Made by a program: the position numbers and the translations under genes. A stretch of DNA of 64,000 bases from Hydrogenophilus thiooxidans (GTDB lineage: Bacteria; Pseudomonadota; Gammaproteobacteria; Burkholderiales; Rhodocyclaceae): contig NZ_JAHLSY010000004.1 of the NCBI RefSeq assembly GCF_019049855.1, positions 86,495 through 150,494 on the forward strand, read 5' to 3'. Numbering within the stretch: the stretch's first letter is position 1; every line of letters starts with the position of its first letter. The notes beneath the pieces are model-generated. The model ran no database searches and was not told the DNA's origin. It saw only the letters and a list, made by a program, of their open reading frames with translations. Shown here piece after piece: positions 1-8,052 of the stretch.

Positions 1-305
1 ACCTCGCTCATCGTGCCGACCGTCGAACGGGGGGAAGCGTTGAGGGTCTGTTGCGTCAGGGCGATCGCTGGGCGTAATCCGCTGATCCAGTCGACGTCGG
101 GCCGTGGCAGTTGGTCGAGCCACTGTCTGGCGGAAAGCGAAAGGGCATCGAGGTAACGCCGCTGCCCCTCGGCAAAGAGGGTGTCGAACGCCAGGGATGA
201 TTTCCCGGAACCGGATACGCCGGTGATCACCGTTATCTGGTTGTCGGGTATCGTGAGGGAGATATTTTTGAGGTTGTGGGTGCGAGCACCGCGAATGGTG
301 ATCAT
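1..305 (-). CDS. uvrA: UvrA-type excinuclease ATPase, N-terminal part
   Basis: The gene runs off the left edge of the window, so only the first 101 residues are visible. They begin [17 protein letters not shown] and contain the Walker A segment [15 protein letters not shown], then the [11 protein letters not shown] block and [11 protein letters not shown], the usual order at the start of UvrA, the DNA damage-recognition ATPase of nucleotide excision repair. Several normally conserved positions differ ([14 protein letters not shown] where most UvrAs have a form of IEGLSPAIAIEQ), so a UvrA paralogue or one of the long double UvrAs is possible. The family is certain; the exact subtype is not. 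Confidence 0.85.
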   Translation of the reverse strand, partial: MITIRGARTHNLKNISLTIPDNQITVITGVSGSGKSSLAFDTLFAEGQRRYLDALSLSARQWLDQLPRPDVDWISGLRPAIALTQQTLNASPRSTVGTMSE

Positions 306-320
306 GGAACGTGACTTTGC

Positions 321-396
321 TGGTGGGTCGTGCAGGATTCGAACCTGCGACCAACGGATTAAAAGTCCGCTGCTCTACCAGCTGAGCTAACGACCC
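321..396 (-). tRNA. tRNA-Lys (anticodon TTT)
   Basis: On the minus strand the sequence folds as a standard 76-nt cloverleaf. The 7-bp acceptor stem begins GGGTCGT, the D-arm is AGCTCAGCTGGTAGAGC, the anticodon loop is CTTTTAA, and the T-arm contains GGTTCGAATCC. The 3' CCA is encoded (321-323, complement). The anticodon TTT reads lysine codons. It lies between uvrA and rppH. Confidence 0.97.
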
Positions 397-528
397 ACTC
401 TGGTTTGCCCGGCGTTGCACCGTGCGAAGAGCCGCTATGGTACGGATTTTTGTTTCGCGTGTCAACCCATTCCTGAAAGAGAGGCGCTGTGGAACAATAA
501 CACGTAACGAAAAGTTGAGGTATTCGCG

Positions 529-1113
529 ATGCTCGATCGTGAGGGTTATCGCCCAAACGTGTGCATCGTCTTGGTTAATGCGCGTAATCAGGTTTTTTGG
601 GGAAAACGGATCCGTGAGCATTCGTGGCAGTTTCCACAAGGGGGGATCAAGCAGGGGGAGACCCCTGTGGAAGCGATGTACCGCGAGCTCCATGAAGAGA
701 TCGGTCTCAGACCCGAACATGTGGAGATTCTCGGCCATACGCGCGATTGGCTCAAGTACGATGTGCCCCGCCGTTGGATCAAGCGCCAATGGCGAGACAG
801 CTACCGTGGGCAGAAACAGTTGTGGTTTCTCCTGCGCTTCGTCGGACGGGATTTCCAGGTCAGCTTGCGCGCCACGCACCACCCCGAGTTCGACGCGTGG
901 CGCTGGGCTTATTACTGGGTTCCGTTGGGTGGGGTGATCGCGTTCAAACGCCCCGTTTACCAGCAGGCGTTGGTCGAGTTGGCCCGTTTCCTGCCCGTAC
1001 CGCCCCCGCCGCAGCGTTCGGACTATGCCCAACTGTGGCGCAAGCAAGCGGGGGAGCGAGGGGCGCAACAGGAGGCGTTGCTGCCCATCTCTCAAGAGCC
1101 GGTTTATTGTTGA
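529..1113 (+). CDS. rppH: RNA pyrophosphohydrolase RppH
   Basis: A 194-residue Nudix hydrolase. It removes pyrophosphate from the 5' triphosphate end of mRNAs, which triggers RNase E-dependent decay. The protein opens with the RppH signature [16 protein letters not shown]. The Nudix box spans residues 38-60: GGxxxGE at 38-44, then RELHEEIGL at 52-60, which holds the metal-binding glutamates. The following WLKYDVP and [10 protein letters not shown] blocks are also typical of RppH rather than other Nudix enzymes. The start ATG follows GAGG at 517-520. Length is slightly above the E. coli protein because of a basic tail. Confidence 0.95.
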   Translation: MLDREGYRPNVCIVLVNARNQVFWGKRIREHSWQFPQGGIKQGETPVEAMYRELHEEIGLRPEHVEILGHTRDWLKYDVPRRWIKRQWRDSYRGQKQLWFLLRFVGRDFQVSLRATHHPEFDAWRWAYYWVPLGGVIAFKRPVYQQALVELARFLPVPPPPQRSDYAQLWRKQAGERGAQQEALLPISQEPVYC

Positions 1114-1533
1114 TCACGTTTCGTCGATGATCTCCCACGTGTGCTCGATCTGCGCGGTCTTGCCGAGCATGATCGACGCGGAGCAATATTTTTCCGCGGA
1201 GAGTTCAACGGCACGCTTGACTTTGTTGGGGTCGAGGTTACGCCCCTTCACCAGGTAGTGGAATCGGATTCGGGTAAAGACTTTGGGGTCCTTCTCTGCG
1301 CGCTCCGCGGAGAGCGTGACCGTGCAGCCGGTCACCGGTTGCCGTCCTTTTTCCAGAATGGCGACGACGTCGAATGCCGTGCATCCCCCGGCACCAGCAA
1401 GCAGCAGCTCCATGGGCCGCGGGGCCAAGTTGCGCCCACCAGCCTCTGGCGCCCCGTCCATCACGACCGTGTGTCCCGAGCCGGTCTCTGCGAGAAACGT
1501 CTTTGCCGTTACCCAACGAACCGTACATTCCAT
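1114..1533 (-). CDS. OsmC family protein
   Basis: A 139-residue OsmC/Ohr-fold protein. The family includes thiol peroxidases that reduce organic hydroperoxides with two cysteines. Here the pair is Cys51 (in AGAGGCTAFDVV) and Cys117 (in AEKYCSAS), both in the positions expected for the fold. The PMELLLAGAGGCTAFD block and the C-terminal KVKRAVELSAEKYC helix match the YhfA-like branch of OsmC proteins, whose physiological substrate is not settled. It converges with rppH, and the two stop codons are adjacent. Confidence 0.85.
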   Translation of the reverse strand: MECTVRWVTAKTFLAETGSGHTVVMDGAPEAGGRNLAPRPMELLLAGAGGCTAFDVVAILEKGRQPVTGCTVTLSAERAEKDPKVFTRIRFHYLVKGRNLDPNKVKRAVELSAEKYCSASIMLGKTAQIEHTWEIIDET

Positions 1534-1658
1534 GCTTTTCTCCTCTTTGATCCATGCTGCCGATTGTAACCAACGTGCTACCCGTCGCGTCTGCGATCGG
1601 GAATAAGCGATAGCTAATGATCAATAAAAATTATTATTGTGCAACGCACAAAAAAAGC

Positions 1659-1687
1659 TTGCATTCTGGCCCGCGGTTCAGTATAGT
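1659..1687 (+). promoter_or_regulatory. sigma70 promoter of a candidate small RNA
   Basis: TTGCAT (1659-1664) and TATAGT (1682-1687) are separated by exactly 17 bases. The predicted transcription start is near G1695. No convincing reading frame follows; a terminator lies about 100 bases downstream. Confidence 0.6.
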
Positions 1688-1694
1688 AACGCCT

Positions 1695-1797
1695 GAGCGC
1701 AACGGAAACGGTTTTTCCGGTGTGCATGGGTGTCTCCTCCACCTCCTCCTTTGGTGTGGATTGTGCGCCGCCACATTCAAGTGGCGGCGTTTTTTTT
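1695..1797 (+). ncRNA. candidate small RNA with C/U-rich anti-Shine-Dalgarno loop
   Basis: Transcription from the promoter at 1659-1687 would give an RNA of about 103 nt ending at a strong intrinsic terminator (stem 1766-1774/1781-1789, loop ATTCAA, eight T). Upstream of the terminator are two more stems. One is CGGAAA/TTTCCG. The other is TCCAC (1738-1742) paired with GTGGA (1756-1760), which closes a 13-base loop, CTCCTCCTTTGGT. That loop and its 5' flank imitate the anti-Shine-Dalgarno end of 16S rRNA, so it could pair with ribosome-binding sites. A 25-codon frame starting at 1726 runs through the terminator and is unlikely to be coding. The remaining bases of 1534-1926 hold only this locus and the terminator of the gene to the right. 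Confidence 0.55.
1766..1797 (+). terminator. Rho-independent terminator of the small RNA
   Basis: Perfect 9-bp GC-rich stem (CGCCGCCAC/GTGGCGGCG), 6-base loop and eight T residues. The T run lies only on the plus-strand side, so it acts on rightward transcripts. Confidence 0.85.
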
Positions 1798-1852
1798 GCA
1801 TAAAACGGGTGTGGGGCGCAATGGCGCGCACGGTGATCCATGCGCGTGGTCG

Positions 1853-1884
1853 AAAAAAACCCGCTTACCCAGTGGGCAAGCGGG
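1853..1884 (-). terminator. Rho-independent terminator after the Spy/CpxP-type gene
   Basis: On the minus strand, CCCGCTT/AAGCGGG (complement of 1878-1884 and 1860-1866) with an 11-base spacer is followed by seven T residues (complement of 1853-1859). It lies 43 bases beyond the stop of the gene at 1927-2454. Confidence 0.8.
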
Positions 1885-1926
1885 TCGAACGGGGGGGGGA
1901 GAAGTCCCTAGGAAGGGTGAAAAAGC

Positions 1927-2454
1927 TTACCGGTGCTTCGGTTTGCGGTGTTCGCCCCGTTTCGGCATGAACTCCTGGTCGAAAATGCGTTTTTGCGCAT
2001 CTGTGAGCTGATCGTAGAACGATTCGACGATCTGGCGCTCTTTGCGCGCATCTTCGATCATCTCTTGGAGCATCGTTTCGCGCAGTTTCAAGCGCTCCAG
2101 TACCTTATCTGTCTCCTGGAACGCATCTTGTTTCGCACGATGCGCTTCGAACCGTTTTTCGTGCAGCGCTTGCCATTCGTTGCGAAACGCTTGCCAAGCC
2201 GGTTTCTGCGCCTCGGTGAGTTGCAGGAGAACCTCCAGGCGGTCGAGTTTTGCCGCTTGCCGTTCCGCCATCTGCTCTTTCCACGCTTCGGGGTCGGCAG
2301 GCATGCGCGGCCCCATCTCTTTGGGCGCCATCATGCCGGGACCATGAGGCATTTCGTCCATCGGGGAACGTGCCCAGCTGGTCATTGCGGTGGCGACAAG
2401 GCCAGAAACCAGAAGGGATGTCAGAGTCGTACGTGCGATTTGCTTGCGTGCCAT
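1927..2454 (-). CDS. Spy/CpxP family periplasmic protein
   Basis: A 175-residue exported protein with a signal peptide (basic MARKQIAR, then a hydrophobic stretch to about residue 27). It carries two LTxxQ motifs, LTEAQKPAW and LTDAQKRIF, which define the Spy/CpxP family of periplasmic chaperones and stress sensors. The body is rich in Met, Lys, Arg and Glu and is predicted helical; Met/His-rich stretches near the N-terminus could bind metal. It is transcribed divergently from the two-component genes at 2643-4681. The shared spacer contains a CpxR-like box, so it is probably both a target and a feedback modulator of that system. The family is clear; the exact partner is inferred from position. 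Confidence 0.82.
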   Translation of the reverse strand: MARKQIARTTLTSLLVSGLVATAMTSWARSPMDEMPHGPGMMAPKEMGPRMPADPEAWKEQMAERQAAKLDRLEVLLQLTEAQKPAWQAFRNEWQALHEKRFEAHRAKQDAFQETDKVLERLKLRETMLQEMIEDARKERQIVESFYDQLTDAQKRIFDQEFMPKRGEHRKPKHR

Positions 2455-2558
2455 TTTGCGTTCTCCTGAAAAAGGTTATGGGGTTCGATCGGTCGGGTCA
2501 GTCCCGACGGTTGTCATTAGACCATTGGGCGGCAACAGAACGATTGCGCCGTTACGTC

Positions 2559-2578
2559 AAAACGTAACAAAACGTAAC
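2559..2578. promoter_or_regulatory. CpxR-like tandem repeat in the divergent spacer
   Basis: Two head-to-tail copies of AAAACGTAAC lie directly adjacent, giving GTAAC-N5-GTAAC with one helical turn between repeats. This is the arrangement of OmpR-family regulator sites and close to the known CpxR box GTAAA-N5-GTAAA. The site is between the Spy/CpxP-type gene and the response regulator, where it could control both. Confidence 0.5.
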
Positions 2579-2642
2579 AGCGGCGATGCGTCGCGGAATT
2601 CTTTGTACACTTCGGGAAGTTCACGGACGAAAAGGAGCACGG

Positions 2643-3386
2643 ATGGGGTTGCCCTCGGTCTTGGTCGTGGATGACGACCCGGAGTTGCGAACGCTTCTCG
2701 TTGCCGATCTCAATCGGCGCGGTTTCGCAGCGCATGCAGTGCGAGACGGTGCAGCGCTCGACGGCGTGTTGGCGCAAGGGCTGCCCGATATCCTCGTGCT
2801 CGACTGGATGTTACCCGAAGAGGACGGTCCGACCATTTTGCGACGGCTCCGTGCCAATCCCGCCACTGCCCACTTGCCGGTTTTGATGCTGACGGCGCGC
2901 GCCGACGATTTCGATCGGATTGCTGGCTTGGAGATGGGGGCCGATGACTATTTGACCAAACCGTTTCTTCCGCGGGAACTGGAAGCGCGGTTACGAGCGA
3001 TTCTGCGCCGTACCCGTGGGCTGGGTGGGGGAGCAGCTGCAACGCCGCACGGGTTGGCGCCAACTGCTTGGCGGATTGGGCCGTGGCGTTTCGATGTGGC
3101 GCGTCGCTGTCTGGTTGCCGTAGATGGGACGATCCAGCCGCTCACCGGGAGTGATTTCGCGTTGCTCTCTTTGTTCGTGCACCATCCGGGTGAGGTGCTC
3201 CATCGCGACTACCTCATGCGCGCAACCCGGGGGCGTGAATCGGACGTTTTCGATCGTGCGATCGACGTTGCGGTGAGTCGGTTGCGGGCGAAGCTCGGGC
3301 ACGATCGTGACGGGATGCCCCTTTTGCGCGCCGTTCGCGGACAAGGGTACGTGTTGAGCGCATCCGTAGCGGCGGAGGATTCGTGA
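2643..3386 (+). CDS. OmpR-family response regulator (CpxR/OmpR-like)
   Basis: A 247-residue two-domain regulator. The receiver domain (about residues 1-120) has the acidic pocket D10-D12, phospho-acceptor Asp54 in LVLDWMLPEEDG, the conserved Thr in MLTARADD and Lys in YLTKPF. A winged-helix DNA-binding domain follows (about 150-240), ending with the GRGYVL-like element RGQGYVLSA. The start ATG at 2643 is chosen because AAAAGGAG sits 7 bases upstream; a longer upstream in-frame start at 2586 lacks this. The stop overlaps the start of the sensor kinase. It is the likely regulator of the divergent Spy/CpxP-type gene. Confidence 0.88.
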   Translation: MGLPSVLVVDDDPELRTLLVADLNRRGFAAHAVRDGAALDGVLAQGLPDILVLDWMLPEEDGPTILRRLRANPATAHLPVLMLTARADDFDRIAGLEMGADDYLTKPFLPRELEARLRAILRRTRGLGGGAAATPHGLAPTAWRIGPWRFDVARRCLVAVDGTIQPLTGSDFALLSLFVHHPGEVLHRDYLMRATRGRESDVFDRAIDVAVSRLRAKLGHDRDGMPLLRAVRGQGYVLSASVAAEDS

Positions 3387-4681
3387 GCAACGACTGGCAG
3401 CAGGCGTGGCGACGACTGCAGATCCGTTTGGTCGCGACGCTGACCCTCCTCATCGTGGTCTTGGTCGCTACCTCGTGGGGATTTTGGGTGGCGATGATCG
3501 CCCAAGAACGGCAGGCCCACGTTGCCGAGCAGGTCAAAAACGCATTGACCCAAGCGGCCGAGTTGCTGGCAAACGGTGGCTGGCTGTACGAAGGGGCGAC
3601 GCCGTTCCCGCCCTTGCTTGTTTGGCAAGGGCTGCCTCCGCCAGGAAGCCAGGTGCAGCCGCTTCGCGATCCGTGGCCGGAGACGTTACCGGGAATCGGT
3701 GCACCTGTCGCGTGGGTGAGCGCTGAGCAGGAGGGGGTGACCGTACTGCTTCCGGACGGTCGCCCCCTTTCGGCGACGCTCTTGCTGCCCCCGCCGCCGT
3801 CCCGAGAAGGGATGGGGTGGGCGCTTTTGGCCTTGCTGGTCGTTGCAGCCGGAAGTGGTGCGTTGGCCTATTGGGGTTTGCGTCAGGTCATGCAGCCGCT
3901 ACTGTCCGCAATTTCGGTGGTGGCGCAGGGAACTGTGGCAGCCAACGACGATGCTGCCGCGCACGGTGGCGTTCCCAGGCACCGCGGGGCAACCGCCGCC
4001 ACCATCGCCTGGTTGGAAGCACAGATCGAACGCCTGGTACGCGAACGCACCTTGCTGATCTCTGGTATCGCACACGATTTGCGAACACCGCTTGCGCGGT
4101 TGCGCTTGCGCGCGGAATTGTTGCCTCATGACGAGGTTCGGCAGGGAATCGTGCGCGACCTCGACGAGCTGACCTACCTTGCCGATCAAGCGAACGCCTA
4201 CCTCCATTCGCTCGCACCGCCGCTTGCGGTGGAATGTCACGATCTGGTGCAGTGGCTGAAAACCCGCTATGGTGATTGGCCAGCGGTGACGCTTGTGGTA
4301 CCACCATCCGCCCCGCTTGCCACTGACTTCGGTTTGTTGGCGCGCCTCATGGACAATCTGGTCGAAAATGGCCTTGCCCATGCGCAGCGGGTGTGGATTT
4401 CACTCGCTCCGGAATCCAACGAGTGGGTCGTGCAGGTCGACGATGATGGCCCCGGTATCCCGGAAGCCGAGCGCGAGCGGGTCTTTGCTCCGTTCGTCCG
4501 CCTTGACGCAGCGCGTAGCCGGGAAGCGGGGCGTGGGGTCGGATTGGGGCTGGCGATCGTGCGCAATTTGGCCGAACGGTTGGGAGAAGGGTTACAGCTT
4601 GACGATTCGCCGTACGGTGGGTTGCGGGCAATCGTGCCCCTGTACGATTTGGGAGATACACGAAAAAAGGGGCCGAAATGA
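3383..4681 (+). CDS. sensor histidine kinase (EnvZ/CpxA-like)
   Basis: A 432-residue membrane sensor kinase starting with GTG overlapping the regulator stop (GTGA). TM1 is at about residues 14-36 and TM2 at about 143-162, enclosing a periplasmic sensing region of roughly 105 residues. The dimerisation/phospho-acceptor helix contains His231 in ISGIAHDLRTPLARLRLR. The ATP-binding domain has the N box (DNLVENGLAHA), G1 box (VDDDGPGIP) and G2 box (GRGVGLGLAIV). It should phosphorylate the upstream regulator. The downstream glycosyltransferase overlaps its stop codon, so the three genes form one operon. Confidence 0.88.
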   Translation: MSNDWQQAWRRLQIRLVATLTLLIVVLVATSWGFWVAMIAQERQAHVAEQVKNALTQAAELLANGGWLYEGATPFPPLLVWQGLPPPGSQVQPLRDPWPETLPGIGAPVAWVSAEQEGVTVLLPDGRPLSATLLLPPPPSREGMGWALLALLVVAAGSGALAYWGLRQVMQPLLSAISVVAQGTVAANDDAAAHGGVPRHRGATAATIAWLEAQIERLVRERTLLISGIAHDLRTPLARLRLRAELLPHDEVRQGIVRDLDELTYLADQANAYLHSLAPPLAVECHDLVQWLKTRYGDWPAVTLVVPPSAPLATDFGLLARLMDNLVENGLAHAQRVWISLAPESNEWVVQVDDDGPGIPEAERERVFAPFVRLDAARSREAGRGVGLGLAIVRNLAERLGEGLQLDDSPYGGLRAIVPLYDLGDTRKKGPK

Positions 4682-6333
4682 AACGAGTCTCGCGTTGGGC
4701 CGTATGGGTTTTGCTCTGGTCCGTAGTGGGAGCGGGCGTTGCCATCGTTGTTCGTCACCCCTTTCCGATCGACGAGACCCGCTATTTGGCTGTGGCGTGG
4801 GAGATGCATTGGCGAGATCGCTGGTTGCTGCCAGTGCTGGAGGGGGAGCCCTACGTGCAGAAGCCGCCGCTTCTTTTCTGGCTGATCCGCGTGGGCTGGC
4901 TCGCCTTTGGCGTCTCCGAGGAGTGGCCGAGGGTAGTGGTTGCCCTCTTTGCGGTGCTTGCGCTCTGGGCAACCGCCGAATTGGCCAAGCGCCTGAGTGC
5001 GCAATCGGCAATACCCATCCCCGAAGAGGCATCTTGGTTGGCGCCACTGGTGCTTGCCGGCTTCGTTGCTTGGCCGGCCTGGAGTAGTGCGCTCTACTTC
5101 GATGTGCCCCTGACCGCTTGCGTCGTCTTGGGGGCATTGGCACTCGTTCGTCTGGCAAGCACGGGACAAGGAGGCGTTTGGCTTGCGCTGGCAACGGGAT
5201 TTGGGGCGCTCATGAAGGGGCCGCTGGTGGCGATCCCCTTTGTGGGTTTGGTGGCGCTTCTGCCTATTTGGGCGGTCTGGCACCCGTGGCGTCTCCGGTT
5301 CCGACTTCAGTTGCGGGCGATTGGCTGGGGAGTGGTGGGCGCGCTCCTGCCGCTAGCCTGGCTTTTGGCGGTGTATGTTACTTACGGCAGTGACGTGGTT
5401 GGGGAGGTGCTGCGCGCGCAAGGAATAGGCCGGTTGGAGGAGGGAGCCGACCATGCCGCGCCCGGCTGGTGGTATCTGCCGGTGGTCGTTGCGATGGTCT
5501 GGCCGATGGGCTGGTTTGGGGGCGCATGGCGGCAACTCTGGCGGGCGAGGGCTCTCCCGGCGGTGCGGTTTGCGTTCGCTGCGGTTCTCCCCTCGCTCCT
5601 TATTCTGAGTGCGATTGCCGGAAAACGGGCGCAGTATCTGTTGCCGCTCCTACCTTTTTGGGCGCTGGCGTTTGCTCTTGGCGCGTTGGGAAAGTGGCGC
5701 GAAGAAGAGGCAGCAACCCGAGAACGTTGCCAAGAGCGTTCGCTGGTGCAATGGGGGCAGGCGTTGCCGCTTCTGCCGATGCTCGGTGGGGGCCTACTCC
5801 TTGTAGTGGCCCCGATGATTCCCAAATGGCGCGAGAATGTCGCGTGGCTCACCCCCCGTTGGGCAGTCGTCGGGTTGGGGCTCCTTCTGCTCTTTGTTGC
5901 CGCGTGGTGGGTTGCCACGTGGTTGCGTCGGGTGGCGCAAGGGGGAAGGGGATGGCAAAGCATACCCCATTCCCTCCATCCCGCAGCGACGGCGATTTGC
6001 CTAACCTGGAGCGTGGTTTTATGGTTCAACGCCACCGCCTCGTGGGCCAGCGACGGCGCCTTCAATCCGCAACCGATCGCTGAGCGGCTATCGGCCGCGC
6101 AAGCGGCGGGGCGGCCGGTCGTTTGGGTGGGAGGGCGCCATCACGCCGCCTGGCATTTCGCTGCACGTCGTACCGAACCCCTCCCGCGAATCGCGCCGGA
6201 GGCGCTACCCGATTGGCGGGCGCGTCATCCCGACGGGTTGGCGCTCGTTCCGGTCAGTAACCGCACACTTTTGGCGCAATACGACGATTGTCTGCGCTGG
6301 CGTAGCGACTGGGTCTGTTTCCTGGCTCACTGA
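4678..6333 (+). CDS. ArnT-like glycosyltransferase family 39 protein
   Basis: A 551-residue multi-spanning membrane protein (about 11-12 hydrophobic segments). Near the N-terminus it has the signature of the PMT/ArnT superfamily: FPIDETRYLAVAWEMHW followed by GEPYVQKPPLLFW. Such enzymes transfer a sugar from undecaprenyl-phosphate carriers to lipid A or other envelope acceptors at the periplasmic face. The start overlaps the kinase stop (ATGA), so it is in the operon of the Cpx-like two-component system, which suggests envelope modification under stress. The aminoarabinose pathway genes are not in the window, so the donor sugar is unknown. Confidence 0.8.
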   Translation: MKRVSRWAVWVLLWSVVGAGVAIVVRHPFPIDETRYLAVAWEMHWRDRWLLPVLEGEPYVQKPPLLFWLIRVGWLAFGVSEEWPRVVVALFAVLALWATAELAKRLSAQSAIPIPEEASWLAPLVLAGFVAWPAWSSALYFDVPLTACVVLGALALVRLASTGQGGVWLALATGFGALMKGPLVAIPFVGLVALLPIWAVWHPWRLRFRLQLRAIGWGVVGALLPLAWLLAVYVTYGSDVVGEVLRAQGIGRLEEGADHAAPGWWYLPVVVAMVWPMGWFGGAWRQLWRARALPAVRFAFAAVLPSLLILSAIAGKRAQYLLPLLPFWALAFALGALGKWREEEAATRERCQERSLVQWGQALPLLPMLGGGLLLVVAPMIPKWRENVAWLTPRWAVVGLGLLLLFVAAWWVATWLRRVAQGGRGWQSIPHSLHPAATAICLTWSVVLWFNATASWASDGAFNPQPIAERLSAAQAAGRPVVWVGGRHHAAWHFAARRTEPLPRIAPEALPDWRARHPDGLALVPVSNRTLLAQYDDCLRWRSDWVCFLAH

Positions 6334-6974
6334 ATCGCCCACCATGCGCCAACGAGCGCCGCAATCGCAAGGGGAACGACACCCCACCTCCTGGGGGAGG
6401 AGATTCCTTCTTCGGCGTGGGCGACCTGTTTGATCCCAGTCACCATCGCCCGTGGCAAGGACTCGCGGTGGGCGATGCTGCCCACTGTAACCCCGATGAG
6501 ATGGACCGCGATGGCCAGAAGAAAGAGGTTGGCCAACGCTTCATGGCTCTCCTCAAGCCACTTACCCCCCCAATCGTTGAACGTGAGCCAACCGGTCAAT
6601 GGTGTGATGACCGCCAGCAACAGGAGGGCGACGACCGCATAGCCGCCTGCCGGGTTGTGGCTCGTATAGTGGGGCGCCGTTTGACCACTCAGGAGCGCGG
6701 CGGCGAGAGCGCGTAGGTAGGCGACCGCTTCGTGTGGGGGACGGATGAATGCCGTAAAGCGCGCAGGAGACGATCCAACCAACCCCCAGAGGATGCGAAA
6801 AAACGCGATCCCCAACGCCGCTCCGCCGCTTGCGGCATGAATCAGGCGCAGCGTTTCGAACTCGCCCGTCAGCCAGGCAATTGATACGGTAACAGCCAGG
6901 AGCCAGTGGCTAACCCGAACCGGCAGGTCCCATACCAGTGCGCGCGCGCGATGGGATTGCGGTGCATTTGCCAT
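6327..6974 (-). CDS. cytochrome b561-type membrane protein
   Basis: A 215-residue integral membrane protein of the cytochrome b561/hydrogenase-cytochrome b type. It begins with WDLPVRVSHWLLA, the usual first heme-ligand helix, and has further His residues in RLIHAAS, HEALAN and VHLIGV helices, giving four transmembrane helices. It passes electrons between the quinone pool and c-type cytochromes. The ATG at 6974 overlaps the stop of the diheme cytochrome gene (ATGA). Together with the SHP and DHC genes it forms a conserved redox cluster known from several purple and beta/gamma-proteobacteria. Confidence 0.85.
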   Translation of the reverse strand: MANAPQSHRARALVWDLPVRVSHWLLAVTVSIAWLTGEFETLRLIHAASGGAALGIAFFRILWGLVGSSPARFTAFIRPPHEAVAYLRALAAALLSGQTAPHYTSHNPAGGYAVVALLLLAVITPLTGWLTFNDWGGKWLEESHEALANLFLLAIAVHLIGVTVGSIAHRESLPRAMVTGIKQVAHAEEGISSPRRWGVVPLAIAALVGAWWAIQ

Positions 6975-7480
6975 CACCGATCCTCCCGCTTGGTCGCTTG
7001 AGGAAGACGGACGTCGTGCTCGTCGAATAGACCCCGTTCAGCCCCTTGGTGGCAGGCGCCACAATTCGCTGGCGACAGAACCGCAGAGCTTTGCCAGAGC
7101 GATGCAGAAACTTTCCGATGTTCTTTCAGAAAATAGCTCGTTTGGGTAAGACGCGGAGGATTGCCGGGCGCGTTGCCCACTTTTCGAGGGTCCCCAGCCT
7201 CTCGGATGAGGTAGTCGGTGATGGCTTGCGTAGCCGCTTGCGACAACGCCACGCTTTCGCCATAATGGTGTTCAAGCTCAGCCATCACGGTGCGCCAATC
7301 GTTCGCATTGAGGAGTCTGGGCGGAAAAGGAACATGGCAGCTGCCACACTCGTCGCGAAACGGTTGCGGCGCCGTTTGGAGCCAATCGCTGCGCTGATCG
7401 GCAAAGGCGGGGAGCAGCGCACAAAAGCTGAGCGAAGCCCCAACAGCGAGTGGGCGGATGAAAGAGAGTTGGCACGGCAT
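6974..7480 (-). CDS. diheme cytochrome c (DHC type)
   Basis: A 168-residue secreted cytochrome with a signal peptide ending near AFA-DQRSDW. Two heme-attachment motifs are visible, CGSCH in the N-terminal third and CGACH near the C-terminus, as in the diheme cytochrome that donates electrons to sphaeroides heme protein. The intervening helices (LSQAATQAITDYLIREAG) match the DHC family. It sits between the SHP gene (12 bases upstream) and the b-type cytochrome gene (4-base overlap). The expected flow is quinol to cytochrome b to DHC to SHP. Confidence 0.85.
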   Translation of the reverse strand: MPCQLSFIRPLAVGASLSFCALLPAFADQRSDWLQTAPQPFRDECGSCHVPFPPRLLNANDWRTVMAELEHHYGESVALSQAATQAITDYLIREAGDPRKVGNAPGNPPRLTQTSYFLKEHRKVSASLWQSSAVLSPANCGACHQGAERGLFDEHDVRLPQATKREDR

Positions 7481-7492
7481 CGGATCGCTCCT

Positions 7493-7912
7493 TTAGCGAA
7501 GGGTGGAGAGAAAAGCAAGAAGGTCGGCCTGCTCCTGCAGCGTGCATTCCCGACCGACCACTTCCGTACAGTTACGGCGGAACCACTTGGCGATTTTCGC
7601 CGAATCGGTGAACCGCTCCGGGTTGGCTACTGGGGCCAACGGCTTGATGCGCTTACCGGTGATGGTGTGGCGCCCCTCCTGGCGCGGGTCATCGCCGTGG
7701 CAACTGCTACAGGAAGGCATTGTGCTGTTGTGCGCAAAGCGAGTGAAATAGAAAGTTCGCCCCCGCTCAGAACTGGGTTGAAAATTCGGGTCTTGCTGTT
7801 GGGCTGCTTGCGTCAGCCGCGCAAGTTCCGCCGTAGGCTGCGCGGCCCAAACCAGGGTGCCGCCGTGGGCGAGTACCGCTAGGGTTGCCAGGATCCCAAT
7901 GCGCCGCAACAT
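7493..7912 (-). CDS. sphaeroides heme protein-like monoheme cytochrome c (DUF1924)
   Basis: A 139-residue periplasmic cytochrome with a signal peptide (MLRRIGILATLAVLAHGG...). It has one CSSCH heme motif and the DUF1924 blocks GRTFYFTRF, ITGKRIKPLAPVANPERFTD, KWFRRNCTEVVGRECTLQEQADLLAFL. The Cys pair in NCTEVVGREC is the disulfide typical of SHP, a cytochrome that binds oxygen transiently and whose true role is unsettled. The start at 7912 is chosen because AAAGGAGG lies just upstream; an extension to 7960 adds a non-homologous basic stretch. First gene of the shp-dhc-cytochrome b operon. Confidence 0.87.
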   Translation of the reverse strand: MLRRIGILATLAVLAHGGTLVWAAQPTAELARLTQAAQQQDPNFQPSSERGRTFYFTRFAHNSTMPSCSSCHGDDPRQEGRHTITGKRIKPLAPVANPERFTDSAKIAKWFRRNCTEVVGRECTLQEQADLLAFLSTLR

Positions 7913-8052
7913 TCGTGCCTCCTTTCGTCGTGTCGCTCGGATCATGCGATTGTGGGGCAAGCATCTGAACGGCAGATGAATGTGCCATTCAGCTTCGGTT
8001 CATCCTCGCGCGATATTTTGGGTGCGGTATTGGTGAGAAAGGGTACGGGGGT

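Noticed and set aside
1726..1803. 25-codon frame inside the first candidate small RNA
   Set aside because: It runs through the terminator stem and T tract and has no ribosome-binding site.
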